DNA of 64,000 nt from Amycolatopsis pretoriensis (lineage in GTDB: Bacteria > Actinomycetota > Actinomycetes > Mycobacteriales > Pseudonocardiaceae). The stretch lies in contig NZ_FNUJ01000001.1 in assembly GCF_900107925.1 (NCBI RefSeq), positions 992,001-1,056,000 on the forward strand, read 5' to 3'. The notes under the pieces were generated by a model, which was not told the origin of the DNA, did no database searches, and was given only the letters and a program-made list of their open reading frames with translations. Both the position numbers and the translations under genes were made by a program. Below, one piece after another: positions 54,604-62,538 of this stretch; the stretch's first letter is position 1, and the number at the start of each line of letters is the position of its first letter.

Positions 54604-55532
54604 GGACGGCCGGGCAGCCGGTAGTTCGGCCCGAGCACCGTGCCGCGGTCCGGCTTGTAGAGGTCGAACCCGCGCGGGTCGCACTGCAGGCCGCCGTTGA
54701 TGCAGTGCTTCACCAGGGCGTCCAGCGTCGGCGGGTCCCACGCGTTGAAGAAGTCGTAGTGCCACGAGTACCCGCGTCCGCTGGCCAGGTGCACGCCGGA
54801 CATGTCGCCGCTGACCGGGAACGCCATCTTGAACTCGAGCATCGGCACCGGCACCGGGTGGTCGCCCGGGCACGTCAGCGTCGCCCGGTCCGGGTACGCC
54901 ATGTGGCTCTTGTGGTCGGCCGAGTCCAGGTGGACGCCGTCCCAGCAGCTCGGCGCCTGGTAGCGGATGTTGAGCTGGCTGCCCTCGACGCAGTGCACGG
55001 GGACGTCCCAGTTGTGGAAGCTGTCCCCGCACTCCCAGCCCTCGATCGCGCCGGGTGCGTGCTGGAACTCGTCCTGCGTCGCGGTGACGCTGCCGGCGAC
55101 GTACCGCAGGCCGGGCGGGAACGGCACGACCTTCGTGTAGTCGAGGATGCCGGACTTGTAGTAGACGACCTGCGCGAAGTTCGGCAGCACCACCTGGTTC
55201 CCGTTGTAGACCGTCGGGAACCAGTACGCCGAGAGGTCGTCCGGCGCGAGGCACGTGGTGTTGCCGACGCCCGCGTTCTGCAGCGATTGCAGGGTCGTGG
55301 CGGCGTTGGTGGTCTTGTTGCCGAGGAACGTGTGGTCGTGCGACGCGCCGGGCAGCCCGGGGAAGACGATCGGGTCGTCCGGCTGGTGGTGGCTGGGGGA
55401 GCAGTTGACCTGGAACTCGTGGTGGGTCACCAGGTCGTCCGCTCCGGCGGGCGACCAGGTGGCCGTGGTCAGGAAGGCGCCTGCCAGCACGGTGGCGGCG
55501 GTGCAGGCGAGGAGCGCGATTTTCGGTGCCAA
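54600..55532 (-). CDS. Secreted DUF1996 protein
   Basis: A 310-residue protein. TTG 55532 is chosen because GGAGG lies four bases upstream and a Sec signal starts there (LAPKIALLACTAATVLAG, cleaved near AGA). The mature domain is DUF1996: FQVNCSPSHHQPDDPIVFPGLPGASHDHTFLGNKTTNA, VYYK, SCWDGVHLDSADHKSHMAYP, and GYSWHYDFFNAWDPPTLDALVKHCINGGLQCD. Cysteines and His/Asp clusters suggest metal or glycan binding. The family occurs in fungi and actinobacteria and is uncharacterised. A perfect GAGAGCGCTCTC operator lies between its promoter and start. Confidence 0.85.
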   Translation of the reverse strand: MAPKIALLACTAATVLAGAFLTTATWSPAGADDLVTHHEFQVNCSPSHHQPDDPIVFPGLPGASHDHTFLGNKTTNAATTLQSLQNAGVGNTTCLAPDDLSAYWFPTVYNGNQVVLPNFAQVVYYKSGILDYTKVVPFPPGLRYVAGSVTATQDEFQHAPGAIEGWECGDSFHNWDVPVHCVEGSQLNIRYQAPSCWDGVHLDSADHKSHMAYPDRATLTCPGDHPVPVPMLEFKMAFPVSGDMSGVHLASGRGYSWHYDFFNAWDPPTLDALVKHCINGGLQCDPRGFDLYKPDRGTVLGPNYRLPGRP

Positions 55533-55559
55533 GGGTCCTCCACGGTGAGGTGCCAAGGA

Positions 55560-55577
55560 TGGGAGAGCGCTCTCCCA
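55560..55577. promoter_or_regulatory. LacI operator copy 2, perfect 18-bp palindrome
   Basis: TGGGAGAGCGCTCTCCCA, immediately downstream of the leftward promoter of the DUF1996 gene; binding would block transcription. Confidence 0.75.
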
Positions 55578-55578
55578 C

Positions 55579-55608
55579 AGCATGCGCACCAGGCCACGGC
55601 CCTGTCAA
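55579..55608 (-). promoter_or_regulatory. Leftward promoter of DUF1996-DUF305
   Basis: TTGACA (55608-55603 on the minus strand), 18-bp spacer, CATGCT (55584-55579). The -10 is weak; the operator at 55560-55577 follows directly. Confidence 0.45.
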
Positions 55609-55660
55609 GGAGCACCCGGATCGGCCGCCGGACAGTCATTGTCGAGTTCGCAGGCGAATC

Positions 55661-55690
55661 TTGACAACGCGGGGGCTCGTGCCGAACCAT
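55661..55690 (+). promoter_or_regulatory. Rightward promoter of the F5/8C hydrolase
   Basis: TTGACA at 55661-55666 with a poor -10 near 55684-55690. The operator at 55701-55714 lies just downstream. Assigned mainly from the -35 and the mirror arrangement with the leftward promoter. Confidence 0.4.
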
Positions 55691-55700
55691 CGATCGCGCC

Positions 55701-55714
55701 GGAGAGCGCTCTCC
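55701..55714. promoter_or_regulatory. LacI operator copy 3
   Basis: GGAGAGCGCTCTCC, a perfect 14-bp palindrome 32 bp before the start of the hydrolase at 55747. Same core as the sites at 49305 and 55560. Confidence 0.7.
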
Positions 55715-55746
55715 CTCTCCGTTCCCCTTGTCGTACGGGAGTCATC

Positions 55747-57879
55747 GTGGACCGACCGTCGCTCCTCCGTGCCGTCCCGGCGCTGGTGGCCCTGCTCGTG
55801 CTGGGCCTGCTCGCCGGCCCGTCCCCGGCCCACGCGGCCACCCTGCTTTCCCAGGGCAGACCCGCGACCGCGTCGAGCAGCGAAGGCGCGGGAACCCCGG
55901 CGTCCGCGGCCGTCGACGGCGACACCGGCACCCGCTGGGCGAGCGCCTGGAGCGACCCGCAGTGGCTGCAGGTCGACCTCGGCGCGCCCGCGGACATCAG
56001 CCAGGTGACGCTGAACTGGGAAGCCGCCTACGCGACCGCCTACGAGATCCAGGTTTCGGACGACGCCGGCAGCTGGCGGACCGTTTACAGCACGACGACG
56101 GCGACCGGCGGCACCCAGAACCTCGCCGTCACCGGCCACGGCCGGTACGTGCGCTTCCACGGCACCCACCGCGTCGGCGGCTACGGCTACTCGCTGTGGG
56201 AGTTCCAGGTCAGCGGCACCCCGGGCACCTCGACGCCGGGCGGCCCCGGGGTCACGAAGGTGACCGGCGGTCAAGGCAACTGGCAGCTGAGCGTCGACGG
56301 CGCGCCGTGGACCGTGAAGGGGCTGACGTGGGGCCCGCCGGTGAGCGAAGCGGGCACGCGGATGCCGGAACTGCACTCGATCGGCGTCAACACCGTCCGC
56401 ACCTGGGGCACGGACGGCAGCAGCCAGCCGCTGTTCGACGCCGCCGCGGCCAACGGCATCAAGGTCGTCGCCGGCTTCTGGCTGCAACCCGGCGGCGGCC
56501 CGGGCAGCGGCGGCTGCGTCGACTACACCACCGACACGAACTACAAGAACACGATGCTCGCCGAGATCCAGAAGTGGGTGACCGCCTACAAGGCGAACCC
56601 CGGCGTGCTGATGTGGAACGTCGGCAACGAGTCGATCCTCGGGATGCAGAACTGCTACTCCGGCACGCAGCTGGAGCAGAACCGGATCGCCTACACGCGC
56701 TTCGTCGACCAAACCGCACAGGCGATCCACGCCATCGACGCGAACCACCCGGTCACCTCGACCGACGCCTGGACCGGCGCGTGGCCGTACTACAAGGCGT
56801 ACGCGCCGAGCCTCGACCTCTACTCCGTCAACTCCTACGCCCAGGTCTGCCAGGTGAAGCAGGACTGGCTCGCGGGCGGCTACACGAAGCCGTACATCAT
56901 CACCGAAACCGGCCCGGCCGGCGAGTGGGAGGTGCCGAACGACGTCAACGGCGTGCCCGCGGAACCGACCGACCAGCAGAAGCGCGACGGGTACGTCAAC
57001 GCCTGGAACTGCGTGCTCGGCCACCCCGGCGTGGCGCTCGGCGCGACGCTGTTCCACTACGGCACCGAAGGCGACTTCGGCGGCGTCTGGTTCAACATCA
57101 CCACGGGCAACGAGAAGCGGCTCTCCTGGTACGCCGTCCGCAAGCTCTACAGTGGACAGACGAGTGGCAACCAGCCGCCGGTGATCTCGTCGATGAACCT
57201 CAGCCGCGTCACCGACGTCCCGGCCGGCTCGACGTTCACCCTCACGGCGAACGTGTCCGATCCGGACGGCGACCCGATCACCTACACCATGGGCTACAAC
57301 AGCAAGTACATCAACAACGCCGCCGGCCTCATCCCCGCGCAGTTCACCGGGAGCGGCACGTTCACCGTCACCGCGCCGCAGCAGCTGGGCGTCTGGAAGA
57401 TCTACCTCTACGCCCGGGACGGCCACGGCAACGTCGGCATCGAGACGCGCTCGCTGCGCGTGGTCGCCCCGCCGGTGCCGGGCACGAACCTGGCCCTCGG
57501 CAAGGCGACCACGGCGTCGACCTACCAGGCCGACGGCCCCGGCGCGCCCTACCCGCCGCAAGCCGCGACGGACGGCAACTCCGCGACGCGCTGGGCGAGC
57601 GCGTGGGCCGATCCGCAGTGGCTGCAGGTGGATCTGGGCATCCGGCAGGCGTTCGACCACGTCCAGCTGATCTGGGAGTCCGCGTTCGGGAAGGCCTACG
57701 AGATCCAGGTCAGCGACGACGCGGCGAACTGGCGGCCGGTGTACTCGACGACGTCGGGCGACGGCGGCGCCGACGACCTCGCGATCGCCGGCACCGCCCG
57801 GTACGTCCGGGTGTCGGCGACCCAGCGCGGCACCGCGTACGGCTACTCGCTCTACGAGTTCGGCGTCTACCGCCGGTGA
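55747..57879 (+). CDS. Secreted clan-A glycoside hydrolase with two F5/8C modules
   Basis: A 710-residue protein; GTG 55747 has GGGAG five bases upstream. Sec signal about 1-30 (ending AHA). An F5/8-type C (CBM32-like) module (about 32-155; RWASAWSDPQWLQVDLG) is followed by a GH2/GH5-like TIM barrel (about 165-470). Its likely acid/base is Glu295 in WNVGNES and its nucleophile Glu387 in IITETG. An Ig-like domain (about 475-575; VSDPDGDPITY) and a second, very similar F5/8C module (about 580-710) complete it. It probably attacks a beta-glucan or related polymer outside the cell; the substrate is not predictable. It belongs to the LacI regulon by its operator. Confidence 0.85.
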   Translation: MDRPSLLRAVPALVALLVLGLLAGPSPAHAATLLSQGRPATASSSEGAGTPASAAVDGDTGTRWASAWSDPQWLQVDLGAPADISQVTLNWEAAYATAYEIQVSDDAGSWRTVYSTTTATGGTQNLAVTGHGRYVRFHGTHRVGGYGYSLWEFQVSGTPGTSTPGGPGVTKVTGGQGNWQLSVDGAPWTVKGLTWGPPVSEAGTRMPELHSIGVNTVRTWGTDGSSQPLFDAAAANGIKVVAGFWLQPGGGPGSGGCVDYTTDTNYKNTMLAEIQKWVTAYKANPGVLMWNVGNESILGMQNCYSGTQLEQNRIAYTRFVDQTAQAIHAIDANHPVTSTDAWTGAWPYYKAYAPSLDLYSVNSYAQVCQVKQDWLAGGYTKPYIITETGPAGEWEVPNDVNGVPAEPTDQQKRDGYVNAWNCVLGHPGVALGATLFHYGTEGDFGGVWFNITTGNEKRLSWYAVRKLYSGQTSGNQPPVISSMNLSRVTDVPAGSTFTLTANVSDPDGDPITYTMGYNSKYINNAAGLIPAQFTGSGTFTVTAPQQLGVWKIYLYARDGHGNVGIETRSLRVVAPPVPGTNLALGKATTASTYQADGPGAPYPPQAATDGNSATRWASAWADPQWLQVDLGIRQAFDHVQLIWESAFGKAYEIQVSDDAANWRPVYSTTSGDGGADDLAIAGTARYVRVSATQRGTAYGYSLYEFGVYRR

Positions 57880-57880
57880 G

Positions 57881-58219
57881 TCACCCCGGGATCAGGCAGA
57901 AGAGGTGACCTTCGGGGTCGGCGAGCACGACCCAGTCGGCGCCACCGGGCTGGAACTCCGGCTTGGTGGCGCCGAGCGCCTCGAACTCCGTGACGGCGCT
58001 CGCGAGGTCGCCGACGCGGAGGTCGAGGTGGGCGTGCTTGGCGTCGTCCGGCCAGGACGGGCCCCGGTAGCCGGCGACGCGCTGGAAACCGAGGATCCCG
58101 AGCTGGACGGTGTCGTCGCCGGAGTAGGTCACCTCGAGGCCGAGGGCCTTGGCGTAGAAGGCGGCGAGCGCGGCCGGGTCGGCGCAGTCGAGGACGATCG
58201 TGGTGAGTTCCGCGGGCAT
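57881..58219 (-). CDS. VOC (glyoxalase-like) family protein
   Basis: A 112-residue protein; ATG 58219 follows AAAGGAG seven bases upstream. It shows the paired beta-alpha-beta-beta-beta units of the vicinal oxygen chelate fold: IVLDCADPAALAAFYAKALGLEV in the first, HLDLRVGDLASAVTEFEALGA and WVVLADPEGHLFCLIP in the second. Metal ligands are incomplete, as in many small VOC proteins, so binding or resistance roles are as likely as catalysis. It is divergent from an AraC regulator. Confidence 0.85.
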   Translation of the reverse strand: MPAELTTIVLDCADPAALAAFYAKALGLEVTYSGDDTVQLGILGFQRVAGYRGPSWPDDAKHAHLDLRVGDLASAVTEFEALGATKPEFQPGGADWVVLADPEGHLFCLIPG

Positions 58220-58321
58220 TTCCCGACTCCTTTCGTTCTGCCGTCACCTTTCCGGGTGAGGCGTCGCCGGTCTTGAAGATCCTTGCGGAAACTGTCGGAC
58301 CCCCGGCGTAGCGTCCGCATC

Positions 58322-59143
58322 GTGCTGGAGGCAGTGGAAGTCGCGGCCCGCCCGGGGTACGCGGTGAGCGTCGTGAAGTGCGCGGAGGACCACCCGGGCT
58401 GGTCCCCGCCGGAGGTGGCGGACGGCCACCGGATGGTGCTCGTCCGGCGCGGCCGGTTCCGCCGTCACGCGCGCGGAGTCGTGGCGGACTCCGACGCGGC
58501 GGTGGGGTACCTCGCCGCGCCGGGGGACGAGGAGCGGTTCGCCCACCCGGCGGGCGGAGACGTGTGCACCTCGGTGACGTTCGGCGCGCGCCGCTGGCAC
58601 GAGCTGGCGGGCTCCGGGCCGGCCCGGCCGGCGGTGTACGTCGACGCGCGGCTCGACCTGGCCCACCGCCGGGTGGTGGCGTCGGCGGCCGACCCGGACT
58701 ACGCGCTGGCGGAGGCGATGGTGGAGCTGGTGGGCCGCGCGATCACCCAGGCGGCCGAGGGTCCGACGCCCGCCTCCGGCGGCCGGGGCGACGACGCCGC
58801 GCTGGTGACGCGCGCCCGGGAGGCGCTCGCCGCGGACGTGCCCGCGGCCGTGGGGCTGTTTCCGCTGGCGGAACTGCTGGAGGTGTCGCCGTACCGGCTG
58901 AGCCGGGCTTTCCCGCGTGCGGTCGGCGTTTCGCTGACGCGCTACCGCAACCGGCTCCGCGTCGGTCGCGCGCTGGATCGGTTGGAGGCGGGGGAGCGGG
59001 AGCTGGCGGCGCTCGCGGTGGAGCTGGGCTTCGCGGACCAAGCCCATCTGACGCGGACAGTGCGTGAACACACGGGAGCGACCCCGGCCGCCCTGCGGCG
59101 GCTGCTGGCGGGGGAGCGGAAAGGAGCCGCCCCACGAGCCTGA
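58322..59143 (+). CDS. AraC-family transcriptional regulator
   Basis: A 273-residue regulator; GTG 58322 lacks a clear ribosome site and may be leaderless, with GTG 58334 as an alternative. The N-terminal sensing domain (about 1-165) contains a cupin-like stretch (MVLVRRGRFRRHARG, YLAAPGDEERFAHP). The C-terminal double HTH (about 175-270) has LAELLEVSPYRLSRAFPRAVGVSLTRYRNRLRVGRAL and LAVELGFADQAHLTRTVREHTGATPAALRR. It is divergent from the VOC gene across about 100 bp and could regulate it. Confidence 0.88.
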   Translation: MLEAVEVAARPGYAVSVVKCAEDHPGWSPPEVADGHRMVLVRRGRFRRHARGVVADSDAAVGYLAAPGDEERFAHPAGGDVCTSVTFGARRWHELAGSGPARPAVYVDARLDLAHRRVVASAADPDYALAEAMVELVGRAITQAAEGPTPASGGRGDDAALVTRAREALAADVPAAVGLFPLAELLEVSPYRLSRAFPRAVGVSLTRYRNRLRVGRALDRLEAGERELAALAVELGFADQAHLTRTVREHTGATPAALRRLLAGERKGAAPRA

Positions 59144-59180
59144 GACCGTCGGGCGAGCCAGGTGCGCGATCTCTTCGCCC

Positions 59181-59204
59181 GCGGACCCGCGGACCCGCGG
59201 ACCC
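59181..59204. repeat. 8-bp tandem repeat GCGGACCC x3
   Basis: Three perfect copies in the gap after the AraC gene, upstream of the membrane-protein pseudogene. Confidence 0.8.
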
Positions 59205-59296
59205 AACGCGCGCCGCGACCGTCATCGGCCGGACTCCTTGCTGCGGCGGTACTTTCGCCGAACCGCGCCCGTTCAGCCGTCCCCTACGCTCCGGCC

Positions 59297-60243
59297 ATGG
59301 TGGACACGACGACCCGGGTGGTCCCGCTCTCCCGCGCCCGGCGCTGGACGTGGGTGCTCGTCGTCGTCGCGCTCGCCTTCGCCGGCTGGCACGGCTACGG
59401 CATCACCGTCGCACCCGAGCGGCCCTACTTCTGGATCGGCGTGGCGCTCGACGTCCTCGTCGCCGTCATCGCCTGGCTGCTCGGCCGTGCCTGGCCGGCC
59501 GTGGATCGACTACCGCGAGATCACCGACGTCCGGCGCGGGGCCGTGTCGGCCAAGCCGTTCTGGCTCGCCTTCTGGATCCCGACGTCGCCGGTGGTCGGG
59601 CTGATCGTCGCGCTTCGGCCGTCCGGTGACTTCGATCGCGAGGTCGTCGAGTTCCGCGCCGGCCAAGGCCGCGTGCGCACCCGCTGGCGCGACTACCGAT
59701 CCGCCGAGACCTTCCTCGCCGTCGTGCGCGACAAGGTCCCCGACCTCGAAGTCCGGTACGGCGTCGATCCCGCCGCGCCGCGCCTCGGCGCCGGCGGCGG
59801 ATTCCTCGCCTTCGCGCTCGGGGTATGGCTGTTCTTCGGGACCTGGTTCGGGCTGCAGCTGCTCGACCAGTCCCTGGACCGCGGTCCCTTCCCGCCCGGA
59901 CCGACGTCGGCGGCGATCACCCGGCTCACCGCGGGGTTGTCGGGCTTCGCGCTGCTGCCGGGCGCCGCCCGCGACTTCACCGAATGGCCCTGCGACCGGA
60001 TCAACGACCTCGCCCTCGGCCCGGACCCGGCGCCGCCGACCTCCACCTCAAGCTGGTGGGCCCGCTCCCGCAGGCGGGCGCCGTCGAGGCGCGGCTGAGT
60101 TCTCCACCGGCTGCGTCACCGGCGACGCCGTGCCCGCGCTGCGCGAAGACCTGGCGAAACTGGCGACGGCCATGGGCGTGAACCGAGCAGGGTGGCGCGG
60201 CGGGACAGGGTGGGGCGCGTGGCCACCCCCAGCGACCACGTGA
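59297..60243 (+). pseudogene. Membrane-protein pseudogene with three frameshifts
   Basis: Coding signal continues through three frames. It starts at ATG 59297 (MVDTTTRVVPLSRARRWTWV; two membrane segments). Near 59500 it passes to a second frame (WIDYREITDVRRG ... RINDLALGPDPA). Near 60030 it passes back to the first frame (LHLKLVGPLPQAGAVEA), and near 60090 to a third frame (FSTGCVTGDAVPALREDLAKLATAMG), which stops at 60243. The joined product would be about 315 residues with four membrane segments. Each shift needs one or two bases. Genuine decay is likelier than error because every other gene here is intact, but local sequencing errors cannot be excluded. Original function unknown. Confidence 0.7.
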
Positions 60244-60283
60244 CGGCACCCCGCGGCCGCCGTGCCACCCCGGGATCCGATGT

Positions 60284-60354
60284 CCTGTTTTCGAAACACC
60301 GAACAGGGGTATCGTAGTCTTTACGGGACAGTCTGTGTCAAGTTTTCAGGACAG
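60284..60354. promoter_or_regulatory. Regulatory region of the XRE-ImmA unit
   Basis: Three symmetric elements crowd 70 bp: TGTTT-TCG-AAACA (60286-60298) nested in CCTGTT...AACAGG (60284-60307), and GACA-N5-TGTC (60327-60339). A GGACAG direct repeat starts at 60326 and 60349. TATCGT (60310-60315) may be a -10. This local AT-rich block contrasts with the surrounding DNA and fits XRE operator sites. Confidence 0.45.
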
Positions 60355-60398
60355 CTAGGCTGATGGTTGTCACGTTTCCTGGCCGAAGGTGGTGTGTG

Positions 60399-60833
60399 GT
60401 GAGCGACGAGCGCAGTTTCGCGGAACGGCTGGCGCACTTGATCGCGACCGTGCACCCGCCGGACCGCAAGCCGTACTCCTACCGGGAGATCGCGCACGGC
60501 GTCGCCGAGCAGACCGGCGTGACGATGTCGGCGACCCACGTCCAGCAGCTCGCCGTCGGCGCGCGCAAGGACCCCAAGCGGTCGCACATCCAGGCCCTCG
60601 CCCAGTTCTTCGGCGTGCCGGTGACGTACTTCTTCGACGACGAGGTCGCCGGTCAGGTCGACCGCCAGGTCGAGGACGTCGTCGCGTGGCGCGACAGCGA
60701 GGCGCGCAACCTGGCGCAGCGCGCCATGCGGCTCTCGCCGCGCGACCGCGAAACCGTGACGGCGCTGCTCGACCAGCTGGCCGGCTACGACGAAACCCGG
60801 CACCGCGAGGGCCGGCGCCGGAAGCCGGAGTGA
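60399..60833 (+). CDS. XRE/EspR-like helix-turn-helix protein
   Basis: A 144-residue DNA-binding protein; GTG 60399 has GAAGG nine bases upstream. The HTH (about 5-75) reads ERLAHLIATVHPPDRKPYSYREIAHGVAEQTG, then MSATHVQQLAVGARKDPKRSHIQALAQFFGVPVTYFFDD, close in plan to mycobacterial EspR. The C-terminal helical part (VEDVVAWRDSEARNLAQRAMRLSPRDRETVTALLDQL) should mediate dimerisation. It lies directly upstream of an ImmA/IrrE-type peptidase, whose known partners are XRE regulators such as ImmR and DdrO. Probably autoregulated at 60284-60354. Confidence 0.85.
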   Translation: MSDERSFAERLAHLIATVHPPDRKPYSYREIAHGVAEQTGVTMSATHVQQLAVGARKDPKRSHIQALAQFFGVPVTYFFDDEVAGQVDRQVEDVVAWRDSEARNLAQRAMRLSPRDRETVTALLDQLAGYDETRHREGRRRKPE

Positions 60834-60852
60834 CCGCGCGCGGTCGGCTACG

Positions 60853-61443
60853 ATGACCTCGTCCGTGATCGCGCCCCGGTGCACCCGGCTGGCGCCCGGT
60901 GACCGGGGAGGACCCATCGACGAGCGCGGCTTGACCGTCCTGCGGGCCGGCGCCCGCGAACGGGTGCGCACGCTGCTCACCGCCGTTCCGGTGCCGCGGC
61001 CGTGGTCGATGAACGCGTGGGTCGACCGCCTCGAGACCTGGCGCGGTCGCGAGATCGACCTCGTCCCGGTCGAGTACCGGCCCGGCCGCCCGTCCGGCGC
61101 GTGGCAGGCCCGCCCGGGCTACGACCTGATCGCGTACGTCGAGCACACCTCGGCGCTGCACCAGGACCACATCATCGCCCACGAGCTCGCCCACATGCTG
61201 TGCGCGCACACGGGGACCTGCCAGATGTCGGAGTCCGAAGCGGCGCGGCTGGCCCCGGACCTGGCGCCGCAGGCGTTGTCCCACCTGCTCACGCGCGTGA
61301 CGACCGGCACCGACGAGTACGAAGCCGAGCTGATCGCGGTGCTGGTGCTGAGCGCCGCGACGAGCGAGCCGCCCGCCGTCCAGCCGGGCGCGTCCGGCCG
61401 CGCGGCGGAGCAGGCTAGGCGGCTGGCGGCACTCCTGGGATAG
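60853..61443 (+). CDS. ImmA/IrrE-family metallo-endopeptidase
   Basis: A 196-residue protein starting at ATG 60853, 19 bp after the XRE gene. The zinc motif is HELAH within HIIAHELAHMLCAH (about residues 111-115), with a downstream acid (DEYEAELIAVLVL) as probable third ligand. Family members such as ImmA of ICEBs1 and IrrE/PprI cleave a partner repressor of the XRE class in response to stress. The upstream XRE protein is the obvious candidate substrate. No integrase or DNA-repair cluster is adjacent. Confidence 0.85.
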   Translation: MTSSVIAPRCTRLAPGDRGGPIDERGLTVLRAGARERVRTLLTAVPVPRPWSMNAWVDRLETWRGREIDLVPVEYRPGRPSGAWQARPGYDLIAYVEHTSALHQDHIIAHELAHMLCAHTGTCQMSESEAARLAPDLAPQALSHLLTRVTTGTDEYEAELIAVLVLSAATSEPPAVQPGASGRAAEQARRLAALLG

Positions 61444-61452
61444 TGCCGTCTC

Positions 61453-62514
61453 GTGATCGACATTCTGTTCGTCGGGGTCGGGCTCTTCGCGTTGGCGGTC
61501 GGGATCTGGCGCGCGATCCGCGCCCGGCGCACCGGCGCGGGAACCGGGCTGGCCGTCTCGCTCATCGCGCTGGGCGCGGCGTTCTGCTTCCTCTCCAACC
61601 GGGCTCAGCTCTTCGAAAGCGAGCTCTACCCGAGCCTCGGCCGGCTGCTGTCGAACCTCGCGACGATGGTCGCGGCCTACGGCATCGGGCTGACGGTCGC
61701 GGAGATCAGCGGAACCCGCGACCGCGGCGCCCGGCTCCGGCTGGTCGCGCTGGGCGTCGCGCTCGTCCTGCTGACCGTCATGTTCTTCAGCACGCCGGAT
61801 CTGCCGCGCGGCATCGGCGTGTTCGACGAGCTGTACCGCACGCACCCGACGCTGGTCGTGTACGTCTTCGTGTACACGGTCTACCTCGGCTTTGCGGTCA
61901 TCGACATCGGTGTGGTGTCGGCGGTGACGATCCGCGCGAGCGGCGGCGCGCTGCGCGCCGGGCTCACGCTGTTGCTGCTGGCGTCGGCGTTCGCGGTCGC
62001 CTACCTCGCGGGCAAGGTCGTCGCGACGATCGGGGCCCTGCAGGCCGACCACCCGGTGAAGGCGTTGTGCCGCGGCCCGTTCTCGACGCTGCCGTGCACG
62101 CTCGACGTGGGCTTCCCGGCGGTCTCGGTGCTGCTGATCGTCGTCGGGCTGACGATCCCGTCGGTGCCGGGCCTGGTGGCCGGCCGCCGCGACACGAAGA
62201 CGCTTCGCCTGCTTCGGCCGTTGCGGGCGCATTTGACCCGGCGGTTCCCGGAGATCGTCCGCATCGACCCGGGCGGGCCGTCCCGCCGCGAGCGGCTGCT
62301 GACGGCGATGAGCGAGACGAACGACGGGCTGATCCTGGCGGGCGTGACGCCGGAGCTGCCGGCCCCGGCGGCGGCGCGGCTGGTGCGTGACCTCCCGGAC
62401 GAGCCGGGGGAGGAGGAACCGCCGGCCGCGCAGGCCGAGCCGTTCGCCGCCGACGTCGCGCGGTTGCGGGCGATCGCCGGGGCGTACCGGAAGCTGGACG
62501 GTGCCGTGGGGTGA
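61453..62514 (+). CDS. MAB_1171c-type membrane protein (DUF6545-like)
   Basis: A 353-residue protein starting at GTG 61453, nine bases after the peptidase stop. Seven hydrophobic segments occupy residues 1-240 (from ILFVGVGLFALAVGIW to VSVLLIVVGLTIPSVPGLVA). A cytoplasmic tail follows with LRPLRAHLTRRFPEIVRIDPGGPSRRERLLTAMSETNDGLILAG. The layout matches the MAB_1171c family of putative transporters with a C-terminal DUF6545-type domain, which in actinobacteria commonly accompanies XRE and ImmA/IrrE genes. Function not established; the operon suggests it is the output or the sensor of the XRE-peptidase switch. Confidence 0.75.
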   Translation: MIDILFVGVGLFALAVGIWRAIRARRTGAGTGLAVSLIALGAAFCFLSNRAQLFESELYPSLGRLLSNLATMVAAYGIGLTVAEISGTRDRGARLRLVALGVALVLLTVMFFSTPDLPRGIGVFDELYRTHPTLVVYVFVYTVYLGFAVIDIGVVSAVTIRASGGALRAGLTLLLLASAFAVAYLAGKVVATIGALQADHPVKALCRGPFSTLPCTLDVGFPAVSVLLIVVGLTIPSVPGLVAGRRDTKTLRLLRPLRAHLTRRFPEIVRIDPGGPSRRERLLTAMSETNDGLILAGVTPELPAPAAARLVRDLPDEPGEEEPPAAQAEPFAADVARLRAIAGAYRKLDGAVG

Positions 62515-62538
62515 CCGCTCAGCCGCTCAGCCGCTCAG
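62515..62538. repeat. 8-bp tandem repeat CCGCTCAG x3
   Basis: Three perfect copies directly between the membrane protein stop (62512-62514) and the convergent 2H gene; the last copy contains that gene's stop codon. Confidence 0.85.

Noticed and set aside
55636..57660. A 674-residue minus-strand frame opposite the F5/8C hydrolase
   Set aside because: Valine/arginine-rich antisense frame without motifs.
58244..58259. TCACC-N6-GGTGA between the VOC and AraC genes
   Set aside because: Five-base arms only, and AraC proteins usually bind direct repeats; not convincing.
60284..62514. A prophage or integrative element based on XRE and ImmA genes
   Set aside because: No integrase, excisionase, structural or conjugation gene and no att-like repeat flank the unit.
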